Assembly: GCA_035275845.1 (NCBI GenBank)
Contig: DATEMD010000142.1
Location: 1 to 30,920 of the forward strand
DNA: 30,920 nt
From: REEB95 sp035275845
GTDB lineage: Bacteria; Pseudomonadota; Alphaproteobacteria; ATCC43930; CGMCC-115725
Direction of reading: 5' to 3'
Below are positions 15,469 to 23,500 of the stretch, piece by piece (the stretch's first letter is position 1; the number at the start of each line of letters is the position of its first letter). The position numbers and the translations under genes are program-made. The notes beneath the pieces are model-generated. The model was not told the origin of the DNA and did no database searches. It saw only the letters and a program-made list of their open reading frames with translations.

Positions 15469-15500
15469 CCGTTGGACAGCGCGGCTCCAAGCCAGAACGG
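15469..15500 (-). promoter_or_regulatory. Two-part hairpin between the leader ORF and the decarboxylase
   Basis: On the minus strand CCGTT (15500-15496) pairs with AACGG (15473-15469), enclosing GGCT (15493-15490) paired with AGCC (15486-15483) around a TGG loop. It begins only 5 nt after the stop codon of the small leader ORF and lies 70 nt before the decarboxylase ATG. A ribosome at the end of the leader ORF would cover or free this structure. No U-run follows, so it is not a simple terminator. Confidence 0.4.
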
Positions 15501-15505
15501 TTTGC

Positions 15506-15730
15506 TCAATTCAGGGGGCTCGAGGAGACGCTGAGAGCGGCCCCGGCTGACCCGTTGAGGGCTTCAGAACGGAGCGCGTGCGCCCCGCGTTGGATAGCAA
15601 CCATATCGTCTTCCCTCTCGGTACCGGTCCACGACGACCAGTTCTTCCAAAAAGGACGCGTTACGTCGTTGCATAACCACGATGGGCCATAGGCACGTGC
15701 GAGTGCGTCGCACACTTTAGATACGCTCAT
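15506..15730 (-). CDS. Small ORF in the decarboxylase leader (possible regulatory peptide)
   Basis: A 74-codon ORF starts with ATG at 15730 and ends just before the hairpin upstream of the decarboxylase. The peptide begins MSVSKVCDALARAYGPSW and has four Trp residues within residues 18-34, with a central TRPFWKNWSSWTGTE stretch. Base composition in the first half is less GC-rich at third positions (TCT, AAA, TTA, GTA, TTT) than in neighbouring genes. I recognise no family. It could be a real small protein, a leader peptide that senses polyamines or amino acids by ribosome arrest, as orf34/speFL does for speF in gamma-proteobacteria, or a chance ORF across a structured RNA. The ribosome-binding site is weak. 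The in-frame extension upstream to 15847 is not favoured. Confidence 0.35.
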   Translation of the reverse strand: MSVSKVCDALARAYGPSWLCNDVTRPFWKNWSSWTGTEREDDMVAIQRGAHALRSEALNGSAGAALSVSSSPLN

Positions 15731-15895
15731 CACGCTACGATGCAAGACAAAATTCAGGGAAAGGTAAATTTCCCCGCGCTCGTGACGGCGACCACACAAC
15801 GGTCCGCTCTGGCACGTTGAGCACCGACGTTCCCGACATCCAAACAAATAGTAAAAGTGCGACAGCGGCGCCGAAAAATCGCCAATGAATCCGCG

Positions 15896-16201
15896 CTACG
15901 GCGCTTGAGTCACCAGATCGATGGTCGCGACCTCGCCACCGGTCGCGAGATCGAAAACAAGGACACGAACGCCGCCACCGGGCAGTTCGACACGCGCGAC
16001 GAAACGACCGGCGTCGACCTCGGTGGCGACCACCTTGGCGCCCGCTGGCAGGACGATGCGCTGTGCGGCCATGGCTGGCGCCGGTTTCGCCGACACCGGG
16101 CGGCCATGGTCGATGTGCCAGACCACCGCCGCCGCCAGGCCCCCAATGCCCACGAGCAGCAGCACGCCGAGGACGATCACCAGAAGCTTGAGAGCGCGCA
16201 T
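15896..16201 (-). CDS. Small single-pass membrane protein (possibly DUF6476-like)
   Basis: This 101-aa protein has one N-terminal transmembrane helix (residues about 4-27, KLLVIVLGVLLLVGIGG) followed by a short probably periplasmic domain with PAGAKVVATEVDAGRFVARVEL and VRVLVFDLATGGEVATIDL, patterns of short beta strands. Small proteins of this type are found next to rluD in alphaproteobacteria; I believe they are filed as DUF6476, but that is from memory. The ATG at 16201 gives the cleanest membrane-anchor start; an ATG at 16225 would overlap the rluD start codon. The gene is divergent from rluD with only 22 bp between starts, and lies upstream of the decarboxylase leader on the same strand. 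Function unknown. Confidence 0.7.
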   Translation of the reverse strand: MRALKLLVIVLGVLLLVGIGGLAAAVVWHIDHGRPVSAKPAPAMAAQRIVLPAGAKVVATEVDAGRFVARVELPGGGVRVLVFDLATGGEVATIDLVTQAP

Positions 16202-16223
16202 GTTCGGGGCCAATTTAGCGGCC

Positions 16224-17204
16224 ATGGCCGTTGAAACAAGTAGCGATATCCGACACGCCACGGTGGCGCCCGACGAGGCCGGGAACCGCCTCGATCGCGT
16301 GCTGGCCAGCCATTTTGGCGATCTGTCGCGGTCACGCCTGAAGCGCCTCATCGAACAGGGTCACGTCCAGTTCGACGGCAAGCCGGTTGACGATCCGGCC
16401 TTCAAGGTCAAATCCGGTCAGATCTTCGCCGTCGCCGTGCCGCCACCAGAGTCAGGCGCGATCGAGCCGCAAGCGATGGATCTCGTGATCCTGTTCGAGG
16501 ACGCGCATCTCCTCGTCCTCGATAAGCCCGCCGGCCTGGTGGTGCATCCCGCTCCCGGCAACCCAGACCGCACCCTGGTTAATGCGCTGATCGCCCATTG
16601 CGGCGACAGCCTGGCCGGCATCGGCGGCGTCAAGCGTCCGGGCATCGTCCATCGTCTCGATAAGGACACCAGCGGTGTCATGGTGATCGCCAAGACCGAA
16701 GGGGTCCACCGCGCCTTGTCCGCCGATTTTGCCGCCCGCCGGGTGACCCGCGCCTACCAAGCCATCGTCTGGGGCGTGCCGACACCCAAGAGCGGCGAGA
16801 TCGTCGGCGCAATCGGTCGTAATCCGCGCGACCGCAAGACCATGGCGGTGGTCGCGACCGGCAAGGCGGCGATGACGCGCTATCAGGTCTTGAAGAACTT
16901 CGGCACTGCCGCGGCGCTGATTGAATGCCGGCTCGGTAGCGGCCGAACCCACCAAATCCGGGTCCATTTGCTGGCCAAGGGGAACCCAGTGTTGGGCGAC
17001 CCGGTTTACAAAGGGCGGCACATTACGGCCCGGCTGGCCAAATTGCCGGCGGCGGCCAAGGCTGCGGCCAGCGGTCTTGGCCGCCAGGCGCTGCATGCTT
17101 ATCTCCTGGGCTTCCGCCACCCGGCGACCGGCGAATACCGGGAATTCAAAAGCGCCTTACCAAGCCAGATCACCTCTTTGTTACATACCTTAGAGGGAAT
17201 CTAG
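16224..17204 (+). CDS. rluD: 23S rRNA pseudouridine synthase, RluD family
   Basis: This 326-aa enzyme isomerises uridines to pseudouridine in 23S rRNA; RluD targets helix 69. An S4 RNA-binding domain lies at about 18-75 (NRLDRVLASHFGDLSRSRLKRL, then the IEQGHVQFDGKPV strand-turn), followed by the catalytic domain with the hallmark HRLDKDTSG at 143-151, D146 being the nucleophile, then RVTRAYQAIVWG and RLGSGRTHQIRVHL. The ATG at 16224 agrees with the family start; in-frame codons further upstream run antisense through the small membrane-protein gene. No clear Shine-Dalgarno is seen. RluC/RluD assignment is by overall pattern, so exact target uridines are inferred. Confidence 0.92.
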   Translation: MAVETSSDIRHATVAPDEAGNRLDRVLASHFGDLSRSRLKRLIEQGHVQFDGKPVDDPAFKVKSGQIFAVAVPPPESGAIEPQAMDLVILFEDAHLLVLDKPAGLVVHPAPGNPDRTLVNALIAHCGDSLAGIGGVKRPGIVHRLDKDTSGVMVIAKTEGVHRALSADFAARRVTRAYQAIVWGVPTPKSGEIVGAIGRNPRDRKTMAVVATGKAAMTRYQVLKNFGTAAALIECRLGSGRTHQIRVHLLAKGNPVLGDPVYKGRHITARLAKLPAAAKAAASGLGRQALHAYLLGFRHPATGEYREFKSALPSQITSLLHTLEGI

Positions 17205-17207
17205 ACT
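17178..17207 (+). promoter_or_regulatory. Candidate rpoH promoter
   Basis: TTGTTA (17178-17183) and TAGACT (17202-17207), 18 bp apart, resemble a housekeeping promoter; the -35 part overlaps the end of rluD. A GAATC sequence (17197-17201), a possible CcrM methylation site, falls in the spacer. A small dyad AGTG-CAG-CACT lies at 17220-17230, just beyond the predicted start. The match is moderate only. Confidence 0.3.
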
Positions 17208-17236
17208 AGACAATACCCGAGTGCAGCACTAAGATT

Positions 17237-17254
17237 TCCGTCCAAGAGGAAGGA
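17237..17254 (+). promoter_or_regulatory. Possible Shine-Dalgarno-sequestering hairpin of rpoH
   Basis: TCC-G-TCC (17237-17243) can pair with GGA-A-GGA (17248-17254) across an AAGA loop, giving two 3-bp helices separated by a G-A mismatch. The 3' arm is the AGGAAGGA ribosome site of rpoH (ATG at 17266). A weak, mismatch-interrupted stem over the ribosome site is the layout of RNA thermometers. The stem is short, so this remains speculative. Confidence 0.3.
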
Positions 17255-17265
17255 TTTCGTCCGCA

Positions 17266-18162
17266 ATGGCCACCCACGCCCTGCCGTCTGTCGCGCGCGA
17301 GGGCAATCTTGCGCGTTATCTCGAGGAAATCCGCCGGTTTCCGATGCTGGCGCCGGAGGAGGAGTACATGCTCGCCAAACGCTGGCGCGAGCATGGCGAC
17401 AAGGATGCGGCGCACAAGCTTGTCACCAGCCATTTACGCCTGGTGGCCAAGATCGCCATGGGCTACCGCGGCTATGGCCTTCCCCTGTCGGAGCTCATCT
17501 CCGAGGGCAATGTCGGCATGATGCAGGCGGTCAAGCGCTTCGACCCCGACCGCGGCTTCCGGCTGGCCACCTATGCCATGTGGTGGATCCGCGCCTCGAT
17601 CCAGGAATACGTGCTGCATTCCTGGTCGCTGGTGAAAATGGGCACCACGGCAGCGCAGAAGAAGCTGTTTTTCAATCTGCGCAAGATCAAGGGCCACCTC
17701 CAGGCAATCGAGGACGGCGACCTGTCGCCGGAAAACGTCAAGCGCATCGCCAAGGAGCTCGCGGTGCCGGAGTCCGACGTGGTCAGCATGAACCGCCGGC
17801 TCAGCGCACCCGATAATTCGCTGAACGCGCCGCTGCGCGCGGACGGCGACGGCGAGTGGCAGGACTGGCTGGTCGACGAAGGCCCGACGCAGGAAACCCG
17901 GCTGGGCGACCGCCAAGAACTCGGCCTGCGGCGCGATCTGCTGCGCACCGCCATGACCCATTTGAACGCGCGCGAACGTGACATCCTGGTCGAGCGCCGG
18001 CTCAAGGACGAGCCGGCGACCCTCGAGGATTTGTCGCAGCGCTACGGCATTTCGCGCGAACGCGTGCGCCAGATCGAGGTACGCGCGTTCGAGAAGTTGC
18101 AAAAGGCGATCAAGGCCAAGGCGCTGGACCGTCGCCCAGCGGCCGAGACGCCGGCCGCCTAG
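17266..18162 (+). CDS. rpoH: RNA polymerase sigma-32 factor (heat shock)
   Basis: RpoH directs transcription of chaperone and protease genes during heat shock. The 298-aa protein has sigma region 1.2 (NLARYLEEIRRFPMLAPEEE), region 2 (HLRLVAKIAMGYRGYGLPLSELISEGNVGMMQAVKRFD, then LATYAMWWIRASIQEYVL), the diagnostic RpoH box QKKLFFNLR at 131-139, and region 4.2 (LEDLSQRYGISRERVRQIEVRAFEKLQKAI). The RpoH box distinguishes it from RpoD and RpoS. An AGAGGAAGGA ribosome site lies about 11 nt before the ATG and may be held in a short hairpin. Its TAG stop shares the palindrome CTAG with the convergent anmK stop. Alphaproteobacteria often carry two rpoH copies; whether this is the main one is not visible. 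Confidence 0.96.
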   Translation: MATHALPSVAREGNLARYLEEIRRFPMLAPEEEYMLAKRWREHGDKDAAHKLVTSHLRLVAKIAMGYRGYGLPLSELISEGNVGMMQAVKRFDPDRGFRLATYAMWWIRASIQEYVLHSWSLVKMGTTAAQKKLFFNLRKIKGHLQAIEDGDLSPENVKRIAKELAVPESDVVSMNRRLSAPDNSLNAPLRADGDGEWQDWLVDEGPTQETRLGDRQELGLRRDLLRTAMTHLNARERDILVERRLKDEPATLEDLSQRYGISRERVRQIEVRAFEKLQKAIKAKALDRRPAAETPAA

Positions 18163-19229
18163 GCCCGTCGCGCCGCGCGGTGTAATCGGCCGCCAGTGGT
18201 CGGCGCGGCGACGCCTGTGGTTTGCGGCAAGCTCAAGGGCAGACCTTTCACCGACCGGACGGCGAGGTAGGCGAAAGCCTGCGCTTCGAGCGCGTCGCCA
18301 TCCCAACCCGCTTGTTCGACCGGCAACACCGGCGCATCGAGCTGTGCCGCCAGCGACGCCATCAGCACGGGATTGCGGCGGCCACCGCCGGTCACCAGCC
18401 AACGCTTGGCAGGCACTGAAAAATGCCGGCGTGCGGCTGCAATTCCTGCGACTGTCATGGCCGCCAGCGTTGCGGCGCCGTCTGCCGGCGACAATCCTTC
18501 GGGCACGAAGCGGACGAAGTCGTCGCGATCGAGCGATTTCGGCGGTGGTACGGTGAAGAATGGATGCGCGAGAAAGCGCGCGACGTGCTGCGTATCGGGC
18601 TTGCCGGCCCGCGCCAACGCGCCGCTTTCGTCGAGCGGCCGCCCGGTGTGGGTCATCGCCCAGTCGTCGATCAGCGCGTTGCCGGGGCCGGTGTCGAACG
18701 CCAGCACCTGGTCATCGGCCGGCCCGAGCCAGGTAACGTTGGCAACGCCGCCGATATTGACCACCGCCAGCGGCCGTTCGAGGCCGGTAGCGAGCGCTTG
18801 ATGAAACAGCGGAACAAGCGGCGCCCCCTGCCCGCCCGACGCCACATCGGCTGCGCGGAAGTCGTTGACCACATCGAGTCCGGTCAGCCGCGCCAACAGT
18901 GCGCCATCGCCGATCTGCCAGGTGCGGCGCTCCCACGGCCGGTGCAACACCGTATGACCGTGAAAGCCGACCAGCGACGCGTCGCGCAGCCCGTGCTCGT
19001 GGACCAGAATCGCCACCGCACGCGCATGCGCCTCCGTCATTTCCGCCTCGATCGCCGCGATCTCGCCCTTGCCGCCGAGAGCCGAACGGATCCGTGCCCG
19101 CAATCCAGGTTCATAGGGAACCGTCAGCGCGCCACGCGGCACGACAGCGTGCAGCCCGTCGGTTTCGATCGCCGCCACGTCGATACCGTCGATCGACGTG
19201 CCGCTCATCAGGCCGATCGCCAAGGTCAT
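18159..19229 (-). CDS. anmK: Anhydro-N-acetylmuramic acid kinase
   Basis: AnmK phosphorylates and opens 1,6-anhydro-MurNAc recovered from cell-wall turnover, giving MurNAc 6-phosphate for peptidoglycan recycling. The 356-aa protein has the N-terminal phosphate loop GLMSGTSIDGIDV (6-18), the GFHGHTVLHRP segment, the DFRAADVASGGQGAPLVP signature, NIGGVANVTWL, FDTGPGNALIDDW and VTGGGRRNP, all in family order. The ATG at 19229 was preferred to a start 13 codons upstream because homology begins at MTLAIGLMSG. It is divergent from tyrS, a common alphaproteobacterial pairing, and its stop overlaps the rpoH stop by 4 bp. Confidence 0.95.
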   Translation of the reverse strand: MTLAIGLMSGTSIDGIDVAAIETDGLHAVVPRGALTVPYEPGLRARIRSALGGKGEIAAIEAEMTEAHARAVAILVHEHGLRDASLVGFHGHTVLHRPWERRTWQIGDGALLARLTGLDVVNDFRAADVASGGQGAPLVPLFHQALATGLERPLAVVNIGGVANVTWLGPADDQVLAFDTGPGNALIDDWAMTHTGRPLDESGALARAGKPDTQHVARFLAHPFFTVPPPKSLDRDDFVRFVPEGLSPADGAATLAAMTVAGIAAARRHFSVPAKRWLVTGGGRRNPVLMASLAAQLDAPVLPVEQAGWDGDALEAQAFAYLAVRSVKGLPLSLPQTTGVAAPTTGGRLHRAARRA

Positions 19230-19295
19230 GCCGCGACTCCCCAGCGGCCGCACGCCGGCTGACGGCACGCCGCCGGTATGCTAGACGCAATCCCC

Positions 19296-20549
19296 ATGAC
19301 CAAAGTCCACTCCGCCTTTCTTGCCGCCGCCGAGGAACGCGGCTTCATCCACCAGATCACCGACCGCCCCGGCCTCGATGGGCTGCTCGCGGCCGGACCG
19401 GTCACATCCTATATCGGCTTCGATTGTACCGCCGACAGCCTGCATGTCGGCAGCCTGCTACAAATCATGCTGCTGCGGCTTTGGCAGAAGACCGGCAACA
19501 AGCCGATCGTCCTCATGGGCGGCGGCACCACCAAGGTCGGCGATCCATCGGGCAAGGACGAAGCACGCCGTATCCTCAGCGAAGCCGAAATCGCCGCCAA
19601 CATGGCCGGCATCCGCCGGGTCTTTGAGCGCTTTCTCACGTTCGGCACGGGCAAGGCCGATGCGGTGATGATCGACAACGCCGAGTGGCTCGACCGGCTC
19701 GAATACATTCCGTTTTTGCGCGAGTACGGCCGGCATTTCTCGGTCAACCGCATGCTGAGCATGGACAGCGTCAAGCTTCGGCTCGAGCGCGAGCAGCCGC
19801 TGAGCTTCCTCGAATTCAATTACATGGTCTTGCAGGCCTACGACTTTATCGAACTGGCGCGGCGCTACAAATGCGCGGTTCAGATGGGCGGCTCGGACCA
19901 ATGGGGCAATATCGTCATGGGCGTCGAGCTCGGACGCCGGGCCGAAGAGCGCGCGCTTTATGGCGTTACCTCGCCGCTGGTCACCACCGCATCCGGCGCG
20001 AAGATGGGCAAGACCGCGCAAGGCGCCATCTGGCTCAACGCCGACAAGCTGTCGTCCTACGATTACTGGCAATACTGGCGCAACACCGAGGATGCCGATG
20101 TCGGCCGGTTTTTGAAATTGTTCACCGACCTGCCGATGGACGAAATCCGGCGGCTCGCGGCATTGCGCGACACCGAGATCAACCAGGCGAAGATCGTGCT
20201 CGCGACCGAGGCGACGGCGCTGGCGCACGGTCGAAAAGCGGCCGACGAGGCGGCCGAAACTGCGCATCGCGTGTTCGCCGAAGGCGGCATCGGCACCGAC
20301 CTGCCGGTGACCGAGATCCCCAAGACCGAGCTAAAGGCCGGCTGTCTGGCGATCCAGTGCTTCCAACGCGCCGGACTGGCGCCGAGCCTGAGCGAGGCGC
20401 GGCGGCTCATCCGCGGCGGGGGCGCCCGCATCAACGACAAAGTCGTCACCGACGAAAATGCGACGCTGTCGCTGGCCGATCTCAACACCGACAGCGTCAT
20501 CAAGCTGTCGGCCGGCAAGAAGCGCCACGCATTGGTGAAGCCGGTCTAA
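19296..20549 (+). CDS. tyrS: Tyrosyl-tRNA synthetase
   Basis: TyrS charges tRNA(Tyr) with tyrosine. The 417-aa protein carries the class I HIGH-type motif HVGS (50-53, in DSLHVGSL), the tyrosine-binding QMGGSDQWGNI at 196-206, the KMSKS-type motif KMGKT at 236-240, and a C-terminal S4 RNA-binding domain (about 350-417, LSEARRLIRGGGARIND). The start is ambiguous between ATG 19278 and ATG 19296; the second gives the family-like MTKVHSAFLAAAEERGFIHQ N-terminus. A TATGCT sequence at 19277-19282 could be a -10 element giving a very short leader to the second ATG. The stop overlaps the convergent AsmA-like gene. Confidence 0.96.
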   Translation: MTKVHSAFLAAAEERGFIHQITDRPGLDGLLAAGPVTSYIGFDCTADSLHVGSLLQIMLLRLWQKTGNKPIVLMGGGTTKVGDPSGKDEARRILSEAEIAANMAGIRRVFERFLTFGTGKADAVMIDNAEWLDRLEYIPFLREYGRHFSVNRMLSMDSVKLRLEREQPLSFLEFNYMVLQAYDFIELARRYKCAVQMGGSDQWGNIVMGVELGRRAEERALYGVTSPLVTTASGAKMGKTAQGAIWLNADKLSSYDYWQYWRNTEDADVGRFLKLFTDLPMDEIRRLAALRDTEINQAKIVLATEATALAHGRKAADEAAETAHRVFAEGGIGTDLPVTEIPKTELKAGCLAIQCFQRAGLAPSLSEARRLIRGGGARINDKVVTDENATLSLADLNTDSVIKLSAGKKRHALVKPV

Positions 20550-23500
20550 GGATTGCCGGCGGACGTCGACGAGTCCGGTTTCGGCGGCGCGTCAGGCGCC
20601 GGATTCCAGGCCTTGAACAGGAACAAGTTGCGCAAGAATCCCGGCGCCAGAACGCTCAGCGGATTGACCGCGATCTGTGGATCGCTGATGGCGCCGGCGA
20701 TGCGGAAGTTGGCGCCGATAATGCCCTGCCCTTTGCCACCCATGAGCAGGCTGCCGATGACCGGGATGTCGCCAATGACGGTGTTGAGGATATTGGCCGG
20801 AACCAGCGTGCCAGACGCATCGAGGGTGCCGGCATCGTAGTTCACGGTGCCGTCGACGTTGATACCGACCGCACCGCCGTAGGCGCGCATGTTGGTGATC
20901 TTGATCTCTCCCGCACCGTAGACGATGTCACCTTGCAAAGCCTTGAACGGAATACCGCTGCCGCCGGTCAACAGATCGCCCACGCCGGTGAACGAGGTCA
21001 GCTTCAGCACTCGGGCAAATAGCGGCGCGCGCACCACGCGATAATCGGTGCCGTTGAAAGTGCCTTTGAGCACGCGCTTGCCGCCGTCGTCGACGGCGTC
21101 GCCCTTGACGGCGAAGGTGCCGCCTTCGACGTCGCCGGTGACGTCGAGTACGCGCAGCAGCGCGCCGAAATCGTCCGCTGTGAGATCGAACTTGCCCGGA
21201 CCGTTGGCGCCGCCGAACCGCACTGTCAGCTTCTTGCCGCCAGTCAACGTGCTGTCGATCTCGGCTTCCGTCCAATGCGGGCCGTCGCTTTGCAGCCGGG
21301 CGCTGAAATCGGTCAGCTGCCGGTTTGGGCCCAACACCAGGCGGCCTACCTTGGCATGGATCGCGACCGGCGGCGGGTTCGCGGCCGACGGGCGCGATAC
21401 GTCACGCAAGAGGCCGCTCGCGTCATAGCTCGATCCCGATAGGTCGGCCGTCCAGCCGTTGCCGGTCCGCGCCAGCGTGACCTGCGCATTGGTTTCGCCA
21501 GCGACCAAGTGCGGTATGTCGGCACGCGTGAGGCCGGCCTTGTCGAAGGTCGCCGACGCTTGCGCATTGACGCCGCTGCCCATCAGGGTCGCGTTGCGCA
21601 GCTGCGTCAGCTGGTCGCCGGCGAGCTCGAGAGTGAACTTGGCGACGGCCGGTTGGCCGACCGGCTTGTGCCAGCCGAGCTTGGGTATATCGACCGCGGC
21701 GTCCTTGAGCTTGGCGGTGACCGAAGCCTCGGCGCGCCGGTCGGCGCCGAGCCCATAGGCCAGATCGACGTCGATTGGTCCCTTCAACGTCGCGTAATCG
21801 GCGAAATCGAACCCCAAATGCGCCCGCATCGCATCGTCGAGCCGCCCCTGGACGGTATAGCGACGCCGAAGCCCCCGCTTGGTGAGGTTCTCGACCCAGG
21901 TCAGCTTCAACGGCGCGCCCTCGATTGCCGCCGTCCCATCGAGCGTGAGTGCCGCGCGGTCGAGCGTCATCTTGAATTCGCCGTCGCTGAGATCGCGACC
22001 GAAGAACGCGTGCGGAATAGCCACGGCGGAAAGCTGGGCCTCGGTGCGGTATACGACCTCGTCGAAGTTGAGATCGTGCTTGAGCGGCAGCCGAAAGAAG
22101 ATGTGCGCGCTGAACTGGCCCTGCGCATGTTCGGCATCGAGGCCGAGCGCCTTGGCGTATTGAAGCGGCTTGGTGTCGAGCACCTTGAGTGCGTCGCGCA
22201 ACGGACCGGCCAGGGTGACGTCGATGTCGCCCATCTCGTCGTTGGTATCGAGATTGTAGAGCTTGACGCTCGCCGCGGTCGCACGGCCGTCCAGCACATG
22301 ACCGCCGGTCGGCGTGAAATCCATGTGTGTGCGATCAAACACGACCGTGCCACCGACCCCTCGCGCCGGCTCGAGCGGCGGGAAATAATCGATCGTCAGA
22401 TTGTGATAGCTGCCCGTGCCGTCGAAGCGGGTGACATCGACCGGCTTCGGCGCTCCGGTATCGACATGCAGCGCCAGCGCAGCCTTGACGCTGTCGATCA
22501 TGCCGTCCCGGACGCGCGTCGTGATCCAATGCCGCGTGTGCGGGCCGACATGCTCCGGCCACAGATGCGGCAGAGAATCGATTGGAATGGCGGCCGCGGT
22601 CAGCCGTGCCGACGCATCGAACGAAGTCGGCCAGCCGCCGCCCAAGAGCCCATTGCCGAGATTGTCGACCTCGCCCTGAATCGAAACTTTAGGGCCGCCG
22701 AGATCGAGCTCGAGATCCTCGATGTCGACGCGGCCTTCCAGAGGATTGTAGCTGGCGCGCAGCACGCCGCCGTGGACCGCAGCGGTGCCGTCAGGCAGGT
22801 CGGCTTCACGCAAGGTGCCAGCACCGAAGCGGAAATCGCAAAACGCGACGTCGATCGCCAAGTTGTTGGTGTCGAAGCCGAGCGCCATCTCGCCGGAAAC
22901 CGGCAGGTCCAGCGTGCCCAGCGGCTGCAACGCCGGCGCGGCCGACGCAAACAACGCCGGATCGACGCCGTCGAAATCGATCTTCACCGAAAGCTGGCCG
23001 ATGGCGCGGTAGTCGATGTGGCCGCTCAACAGCGCCTGTTTGCCAGCAATGCCGACCGCCAACTGCATGGTGCCGGCAATTCCCGCTGCATTGCGTTCCA
23101 TGGCGATGTCGAACCGGTCCGCCCGCCATGTCACGCCAAGCGATTTGTCGTCGACGATCAGCGTCGCGTCGTTCATCGCGAAGCTCGTGAGGTATTGCAG
23201 CGGGCCACCGCTGCCCAGCGGCGCCGCAACGTCGCGCGTCAGCCGCGTTCCCCAGAATTCGGCGGTGTCGCTTTCGGCAGTCTGTTCGCCGAGGGCGAGA
23301 CGAAAGGACCCGTCGGCAGCGCGCACCAGGCGCAGGACCGGGTGATCGAGCACGACGCGCGACGGCGCCAAACGTCCCTGCAACAGCGCCCACGGACTCA
23401 GCACGATCTCCATGCCGTGAAACGTCAGATGCGCGCCGCTCGCCGGCTGGTTGAGGTGAACGCCCTGGGCGAAGAGATGGAAGCGGCCATCCGACCAGCT

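Larger units (their letters stand above)
15399..15895 (-). promoter_or_regulatory. About 500-bp leader and upstream region of the decarboxylase gene
   Basis: This stretch between the small membrane-protein gene and the decarboxylase holds no large gene. Read leftward it contains an AT-rich patch (about 15745-15775) that may include the promoter, a 74-codon small ORF (15730-15506), a hairpin (15500-15469) and a ribosome site. The start of the small ORF is rich in overlapping inverted repeats (GTGCG...CGCAC, GCACGTGC; about 15713-15693), suggesting RNA structure. A conserved speF leader RNA is known upstream of ornithine decarboxylase genes in alphaproteobacteria; I cannot confirm the match without a covariance search. 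Confidence 0.5.

Noticed and set aside
14758..15692. Plus-strand open frames across the decarboxylase and its leader
   Set aside because: They are antisense to a decarboxylase with all catalytic motifs and show no recognisable protein features.
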